9,245 nucleotides of DNA, taken from NCBI GenBank assembly GCA_964612185.1, contig CAZTCR010000073.1:1-9245 (forward strand), given 5' to 3'. Positions 5,546 through 9,245 of this stretch are shown in pieces. The notes under the pieces were generated by a model that did not search any database, was not told the origin of the DNA, and saw only the letters and a list, made by a program, of their open reading frames with translations. Source of the DNA: UBA1447 sp964612185 (GTDB taxonomy: Bacteria > Bacillota > Clostridia > Oscillospirales > Acutalibacteraceae). How positions within the stretch are numbered: the stretch's first letter is position 1; each line of letters starts with the position of its first letter. A program made the position numbers and the translations under genes.

Positions 5546-7705
5546 TTATTCATGCTCAGTTCTTTCGAGAATATCCAATTGAACGCTCTGGTCAAGATGT
5601 ACATAGTAGGCGCTGAACCCGGATACCCGCACGACAAGGTCGCTGTACTGCTGCGGGTGTTCCATCGCGTCGCGCAGGATTTCGCGGGAGACGGCGTTGA
5701 TCTGCATCTCCTGCCCGCCTTTGCTGAAATAGGTCTTTATCAGCGCGAGGAGCTTTGCCCGTTTTGCGTCTTTCGTAAACATATCCGGGCTGAATTTTTG
5801 GTTGAGCACCGTACCGCAAGCCACCAGAGTATAATCCGGTTTGGTCATGGAGTTAATCACCGATGTCGGGCCGTTTTTGTCCATCCCGTGCATGGGGGAT
5901 GCGGCGTCGCTGAGCGGTTCGCCCGCCCGTCTGCCGTCCGGCGTGGCGGCAACCTCTTTGCCGGCGGGGATGTTGCTGGTGTTGGATGCCATGGCGGTAT
6001 ATATCGCGCCGCCGTCGCGCGTGTGATAGGCCGAAAAGAGTTCGTGTGTGAACAGCACATACCACACCGCGTATTTGTCCGCGGCGTCGAGATTGTTGCC
6101 GTATTTCGGCGCGCGCAAGAGTTCCTGCCGAAGGGGTTCAAACCCTTTGTAATCGGCCAGCAACGCTTCTCTAATCTTGTTCATTGATACAAGCTTTTTT
6201 TTGTATACTGCTTCCTCAATCGCCGCGAGCGAATCCGCCACCGTGGCGATACCCATACAAGCCGCCCCGTGCACGGAAGGATAGAGTGCGCCGCCGTCAT
6301 TGATATCCAAGCCACTGCCGATACAGTCCGCGCAAAAGCAGGAAAGGAACGGCTGGGTGTACATCACCGGGTTATAACGCTCGTTTTCGTTGCGAAAAAT
6401 TGCCATATATTCGGCGGCACCGGTGCGCATCTGCGCTTCCAGTGCGTCCAAAAACAAGTCCATTGTTTCAAACGAATCCGCTTCGCCCGTTTCGGGTCCC
6501 AACCGCGCGCCGGTAAGCATACAGCAGCCATTGTTCAATGCAAGCTCCAGGTACTTGGGCACATTGTAGCGTCCGTCCGACCAGGGCGGCTGCTTGCCCT
6601 GGATAAAGTTTTCAATACAGCCGACCATACAGTAATTCCGGCAGTCTTCCAAGGAATAGCCATGGCGCAGAAGTGCCGGAATATTAACTTCATCATTCAT
6701 CAGCGCGGGGTACCCGAGACCGGTGCCGATGACTTTCAGGCATTCGTCCAAAAATTCATCCGGTGCGCCGTCATAAATCCGGGCGGAAAGGTTCGGCCCC
6801 GGGATGTTACAATTTTTTACCGCTTCAAGTATCACATAAGACAGCGCATTCACCCCGCCGCTGCCGTCCGGCTTCACACCGCCGATGGCGATGTTGACCA
6901 CATCGTCCCCGCCGAAATACCGCCGCTCGCTGATTTTATACAGGGTGTATTCCATCAGTTCCAGCGCGCGCGCGCGGGTGAGGCTGCCGTTTGCTAAATC
7001 GCGCTCATAAAACGGAGCTAAAAACTGGTCCAGCCGCCCGAGTGCCATCGCATAGCGGCCTTCGTACAAAAATGCCAAATGAACAAACCAGACCAGTTGC
7101 AGCGCTTCGTGAAAACTCCGCGGTTTTTCCCATGCCAACCGGCGGCAGATACCGGCGATAAGGAGCAAATTGTCTTTTTGCCCGGCATCTTTCACCGTTT
7201 GCGCTTTTTGCGCGGCAGCCTCGCCATACTGCGCGATCATGTGACCAAATGCGCGCATGCTGATCTCCGCCGCCTGCAAAAACACCTTTTTCTTTTCAAA
7301 ATCATCATCGTTCGCGTGTAATAGGAGCGAATGCTGAATTTTTTCAATGGTCCCGCTGACGCCGTCATGAAGAAAGGTTTCAAAATCCGGCGCGAAGTGA
7401 TCCACATTGGTCCAAAATCCGTTGGTGCCGTAACTGTCGCACACCTTTTCGGCTTTTTTCATCAATGCCTCGGGCACATTCAAATTTTCCGGCAGCAAGC
7501 CCCTTACGGAACCCGCGACCAGATCGTTTTCATAAATGAATTTTTGATGGCGGCAGAACAGCGATTCAATGGCGTAGGCCCGCGCAACGGGCGACGGCGC
7601 GTCAAAATGCTCCGCGTAGCCGAGGTACTTCAGATATTTCAGGATGTTCTGCTGATTTTTTGGGGTACTTTGCATTTCGGCTTTGAGTTGTTCAAGATTG
7701 CTCAT
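5546..7705 (-). CDS. Glycyl radical enzyme, PFL-like family, probable dehydratase/eliminase of unknown substrate
   Basis: Oxygen-sensitive cytosolic radical enzyme. The PFL domain spans about residues 30-590 and the glycine radical domain about 600-719. The thiyl-radical Cys363 and adjacent acid Glu365 lie in MVGCIEN; the radical-storing Gly696 lies in VRVSGFSAYY. ATPDGRRAGEPLSD (587-600) is a family block preceding the radical domain. Cys363 is followed at +14 by Asp377 (PPWSDG), the spacing of Cys433/Asp447 in glycerol dehydratase as I recall it. His103 lies in DHFAPDF, resembling the GHxxPDY motif of dehydratases. PFL itself has a Cys-Cys pair instead of GC-x-E, so this is not pyruvate formate-lyase. 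At 719 residues it is shorter than most relatives (about 760-850). There is no N-terminal extension that could be a microcompartment targeting peptide. ATG at 7705 follows AGAAGGA by 6 nt. First gene of the tight four-gene run. The required radical SAM activating enzyme is not in the window. Substrates such as diols, hydroxyproline or amino alcohols are possible, none supported over the others. Confidence 0.93.
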   Translation of the reverse strand: MSNLEQLKAEMQSTPKNQQNILKYLKYLGYAEHFDAPSPVARAYAIESLFCRHQKFIYENDLVAGSVRGLLPENLNVPEALMKKAEKVCDSYGTNGFWTNVDHFAPDFETFLHDGVSGTIEKIQHSLLLHANDDDFEKKKVFLQAAEISMRAFGHMIAQYGEAAAQKAQTVKDAGQKDNLLLIAGICRRLAWEKPRSFHEALQLVWFVHLAFLYEGRYAMALGRLDQFLAPFYERDLANGSLTRARALELMEYTLYKISERRYFGGDDVVNIAIGGVKPDGSGGVNALSYVILEAVKNCNIPGPNLSARIYDGAPDEFLDECLKVIGTGLGYPALMNDEVNIPALLRHGYSLEDCRNYCMVGCIENFIQGKQPPWSDGRYNVPKYLELALNNGCCMLTGARLGPETGEADSFETMDLFLDALEAQMRTGAAEYMAIFRNENERYNPVMYTQPFLSCFCADCIGSGLDINDGGALYPSVHGAACMGIATVADSLAAIEEAVYKKKLVSMNKIREALLADYKGFEPLRQELLRAPKYGNNLDAADKYAVWYVLFTHELFSAYHTRDGGAIYTAMASNTSNIPAGKEVAATPDGRRAGEPLSDAASPMHGMDKNGPTSVINSMTKPDYTLVACGTVLNQKFSPDMFTKDAKRAKLLALIKTYFSKGGQEMQINAVSREILRDAMEHPQQYSDLVVRVSGFSAYYVHLDQSVQLDILERTEHE

Positions 7706-7765
7706 TTCAATTCCTTCTCATGCTAAATTAGTTCCTCATCCGAAACATGAAAGCGTAAATCCATT

Positions 7766-7787
7766 TGTAAAGCTAAACGGCTTTACA
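7766..7787. promoter_or_regulatory. Perfect 8-bp inverted repeat upstream of the glycyl radical enzyme gene, copy 2 of TGTAAA-N10-TTTACA
   Basis: Arms TGTAAAGC (7766-7773) and GCTTTACA (7780-7787) are perfect reverse complements around a 6-nt spacer, in the 84-bp gap between the xylanase stop (7790) and the glycyl radical enzyme start (7705). No T-run follows on the minus strand, so an operator fits better than a terminator. A third half-site-like GTAAA lies 12 bp away at 7755. I found no convincing sigma-A promoter in this gap; the best candidate (TTTCAT, 16 nt, TAATTT) is weak. The operon may therefore be read from the xylanase promoter or need an activator. Confidence 0.6.
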
Positions 7788-7789
7788 GG

Positions 7790-8914
7790 TTATTCAAAAT
7801 AAAAATCCGTCACCGCATAGTAATTGCTCTTGGGGTTGGCGTCTTTATCAAAAAGCAGCGGCCAATCCTGCCGGTCTTTGCTGATGCCGCGGTAGGATAC
7901 GGCATCGTTCACGCCCCAAAAGGTGACATTTGTAATAAACTCCGCGTTGTCCCGCAGCACCTTGAAAAACATCCGGTACCGCTCGCGCTGCAGCGTCTCC
8001 CGCCATTTCGGGAGCGTCTCGTATTTAACATCGGGCAGGATGTCGTCATAAACGGTGATATCCATTTCCGTTATCTCCACATCAATGCCAAGGCTCGCGA
8101 AGCGCTTGATGTATTTGTCCAGCCTGCGCGCGGATTCATTCGGGCTGTAAAAATCAAAATGCCCCTGCATGCCCACACCATCCACGCGAATCCCCTGTTC
8201 CAGCAGGCTCTTGATGAGGTCATAGGTGTAATCCATTTTAACGGTGTTGTTGACCACCTTGGTTTCGTTCAAAAACAGCTTGGCGTCCGAGCCGAGGTTG
8301 TCGAGCGCCGCCATGGCAAACTCAAAGGCTTTTTTCACATACTCCGCGCCGTAAAGGCGGTAAACCGGGTAATCCTTGTACATATCCGTGCTTTTGTAAT
8401 TAAGCGGTTCGTTGACCACATCCCAGCAATACACCACATCGTCATAGCGTTCGATAATCGTGGTAATATGTGTTTTAAGCCGGGCGTAAAAAAGCTCCGA
8501 TGACGCGTAATTCTCTCCGTCATAGAGCATCCAGGGACACCACTCGTACGCTTGAGCCCACACCAGCGTATGCCCGCGCATTTTAATGCCGTTCGCCCGG
8601 CAAAAGTTCGCTATCGCGTCCGCCTCGGCAAACTGCCAGTTACCCTCGGACGGCTGAATGGCATAGACCTTCATCGCGTTCTCGCAGGTGATGGAGTTGA
8701 AGTTTTTCAAAATCATCTCTTCATTGTCAAAAAGAGACTGGGCGCTCACGGCCGTACCAATTAAAAAATAATCCTCATAGGCGGTTTTTAAGCCGATGTA
8801 GTCGTCCGTGTCCGTGCGCTCCGCCCTGCTCCACAGCGGGTCAAAAGAAAAAGTGGATACAGCCATGAACACGGCAACAATCACGGATAAAATCTTATCG
8901 AAAAAAGTAATCAT
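7790..8914 (-). CDS. Secreted GH10 endo-1,4-beta-xylanase-like glycosidase
   Basis: Retaining glycoside hydrolase of family 10, expected to cleave beta-1,4-xylan outside the cell. The N-terminus has a hydrophobic segment (LSVIVAVFMAVSTFSF, about 9-24), a signal peptide or membrane anchor without a clear cleavage site. A single (beta/alpha)8 domain fills residues 40-374; no carbohydrate-binding module or dockerin is present. Acid/base Glu169 lies in WDVVNEPL and nucleophile Glu283 in VEITEMDI. Also seen are Lys82 in CENAMK, His115 in HTLVW, Gln250-Gly-His252 and Trp333 in TFWGVND. Odd points: the usual HTLVWHSQ reads HTLVWAQA, losing His after Trp119, and the late aromatic Trp of the SWR motif is Tyr341. 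These may alter subsite binding. ATG at 8914 follows AGGGGGG by about 11 nt, behind a canonical promoter. The gene is monocistronic or leads into the glycyl radical enzyme operon 84 bp on. Confidence 0.92.
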   Translation of the reverse strand: MITFFDKILSVIVAVFMAVSTFSFDPLWSRAERTDTDDYIGLKTAYEDYFLIGTAVSAQSLFDNEEMILKNFNSITCENAMKVYAIQPSEGNWQFAEADAIANFCRANGIKMRGHTLVWAQAYEWCPWMLYDGENYASSELFYARLKTHITTIIERYDDVVYCWDVVNEPLNYKSTDMYKDYPVYRLYGAEYVKKAFEFAMAALDNLGSDAKLFLNETKVVNNTVKMDYTYDLIKSLLEQGIRVDGVGMQGHFDFYSPNESARRLDKYIKRFASLGIDVEITEMDITVYDDILPDVKYETLPKWRETLQRERYRMFFKVLRDNAEFITNVTFWGVNDAVSYRGISKDRQDWPLLFDKDANPKSNYYAVTDFYFE

Positions 8915-8946
8915 TTCGGCTATATCCCCCCTTTTTTATTGATTCT

Positions 8947-8975
8947 ATTGTAGAGGGCGGGAGGGGTTTTGTCAA
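8947..8975 (-). promoter_or_regulatory. Sigma-A promoter of the xylanase gene
   Basis: On the minus strand a consensus -35 box TTGACA (8970-8975) is followed after exactly 17 nt by TACAAT (8947-8952, five of six consensus bases). The expected start is near 8940, giving a leader of about 26 nt that contains the AGGGGGG ribosome binding site. Confidence 0.88.
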
Positions 8976-8980
8976 TTATG

Positions 8981-9011
8981 CAAAAGAGGCTGTTGCACTG
9001 ATGCAACAGCC
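8981..9011 (-). terminator. Perfect 10-bp hairpin with short T-tract, minus-strand intrinsic terminator
   Basis: Arms GGCTGTTGCA (8988-8997) and TGCAACAGCC (9002-9011) pair perfectly around a 4-nt loop. On the minus strand the stem is followed by TCTTTTG, a modest U-tract. It lies just upstream of the xylanase -35 box. No minus-strand gene is visible to its right inside the window, so it may insulate the xylanase promoter from transcription entering from beyond the right edge or antisense to the tRNA. Confidence 0.7.
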
Positions 9012-9067
9012 CCGGCATATAAAAGACTAATCAGCAAATAATTGTGTGGAAAATGGCAACAAAACAA

Positions 9068-9096
9068 TTGAAGTTCACCGTGCCTTGTGCTATACT
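9068..9096 (+). promoter_or_regulatory. Promoter of the tRNA-Arg gene, extended -10
   Basis: The -35 box TTGAAG (9068-9073), a 17-nt spacer and the -10 box TATACT (9091-9096) form a sigma-A type promoter, with TG at the extended -10 position (TGCTATACT). The expected start near 9103 leaves about 15 nt of leader before the tRNA. The preceding 9013-9067 is A-rich without a gene and may assist as an UP-like region. Confidence 0.8.
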
Positions 9097-9117
9097 CTGT
9101 AAGCAAATTGAATATTC

Positions 9118-9194
9118 CCGCCCGTAGCGAAGTTGGATATCGCAGCAGATTCCGATTCTGAAGGCCGGGGGTTCGAATCCCTCCGGGCGGGCCA
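9118..9194 (+). tRNA. tRNA-Arg (anticodon CCG)
   Basis: A full 77-nt cloverleaf is present with encoded CCA. The acceptor arms CCGCCCG (9118-9124) and CGGGCGG (9184-9190) pair perfectly. The D stem is GCGA/TCGC with a loop containing GG. The anticodon stem GCAGA/TCTGA encloses the loop TTCCGAT, whose anticodon CCG (9152-9154) reads the Arg codon CGG. The T stem GGGGG/CCCTC has one G-T pair and the loop TTCGAAT. The discriminator base is G9191, followed by CCA. The first anticodon-stem pair (27-43) is a G-A mismatch. It is a single-gene unit with its own promoter and terminator, divergent from the xylanase gene. Confidence 0.95.
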
Positions 9195-9202
9195 CACCAT
9201 GT

Positions 9203-9241
9203 CCGAAAAGCCTTGTAAGTCAAGGCTTTTCGGGCTTTTTT
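9203..9241 (+). terminator. Intrinsic terminator of the tRNA-Arg gene
   Basis: Arms CCGAAAAGCCTTG (9203-9215) and CAAGGCTTTTCGG (9221-9233) form a perfect 13-bp stem with a 5-nt loop. They are followed by GC and then six T (9236-9241) on the plus strand, 8 nt past the CCA of the tRNA. Confidence 0.9.
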
Positions 9242-9245
9242 CTGC

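Noticed and set aside
5546..7705. Assignment as pyruvate formate-lyase, choline TMA-lyase or hydroxyproline dehydratase
   Set aside because: PFL needs a Cys-Cys pair, absent here. The expected partner genes of the other two (activase, microcompartment genes, or pyrroline-5-carboxylate reductase) are missing and the active-site context does not match what I recall of either.
5552..7726. Long plus-strand open frames opposite the glycyl radical enzyme gene
   Set aside because: Antisense shadows with low-complexity, motif-free translations, produced by the codon bias of the real gene.
7766..7787. The palindrome as a catabolite-responsive cre site or a Rex site
   Set aside because: The cre consensus is a 14-bp element with a central CG, and Rex sites read TTGTGA-N6-TCACAA; arm sequence and spacing here differ from both.
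9118..9194. The tRNA-Arg gene as an integration site of a mobile element
   Set aside because: No integrase gene and no second copy of the tRNA 3' end was found in the window.
8972..9223. 83-residue minus-strand open frame containing GPPGGIRTPGLQNRNLLRYPTS
   Set aside because: It is the antisense translation of the tRNA-Arg gene, a well-known spurious pattern in databases, and it runs through the terminator and promoter sequences.

Overview
The window looks like a piece of an anaerobic Bacillota (Clostridia-type) chromosome, plausibly a gut or rumen Oscillospirales relative. The reasons are an oxygen-sensitive glycyl radical enzyme, canonical sigma-A type promoters, strong purine-rich ribosome binding sites of the AGGGGGG/AAGGA kind, lipases of the staphylococcal/Geobacillus type, and roughly balanced base composition. 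The lineage is an inference; no rRNA or other taxonomic marker is present.

Layout, read along the minus strand (the direction of all seven protein genes): a tRNA-Arg(CCG) with its own promoter and terminator sits on the plus strand at the right end (9068-9241). A perfect hairpin (8988-9011) and a sigma-A promoter (8947-8975) then lead into a secreted GH10 xylanase-like glycosidase (7790-8914). After an 84-bp gap with a palindrome comes a tight four-gene run: a 719-residue glycyl radical enzyme (5546-7705), a zinc-dependent medium-chain alcohol dehydrogenase (4425-5525), an Eis-like acetyltransferase (3284-4411) and a small GNAT acetyltransferase (2769-3257), with gaps of 20, 13 and 26 bp. A second, matching palindrome lies just after the last stop codon. 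A separate strong promoter (2676-2703) drives two tandem paralogous secreted lipases (1398-2636 and 110-1336), closed by a hairpin terminator (66-97). A further GC-rich hairpin is at 27-45.

How the genes may work together: the xylanase and the two lipases are exported hydrolases, fitting an organism that degrades plant polymer and lipid. The glycyl radical enzyme plus dehydrogenase look like a two-step fermentative module: radical elimination from a small hydroxylated or amino substrate to give an aldehyde or ketone, followed by redox conversion. The substrate cannot be read from the sequence. No activating radical SAM enzyme, regulator, transporter or microcompartment gene is visible, so the module depends on genes elsewhere. 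The acetyltransferases are in the same probable transcript but have no obvious link to the chemistry.

Most worth follow-up: the unassigned compact glycyl radical enzyme/dehydrogenase pair lacking a local activase, and the two matching 22-bp palindromes of the form TGTAAA-N10-TTTACA that bracket this operon. No CRISPR array, insertion sequence or prophage was seen.
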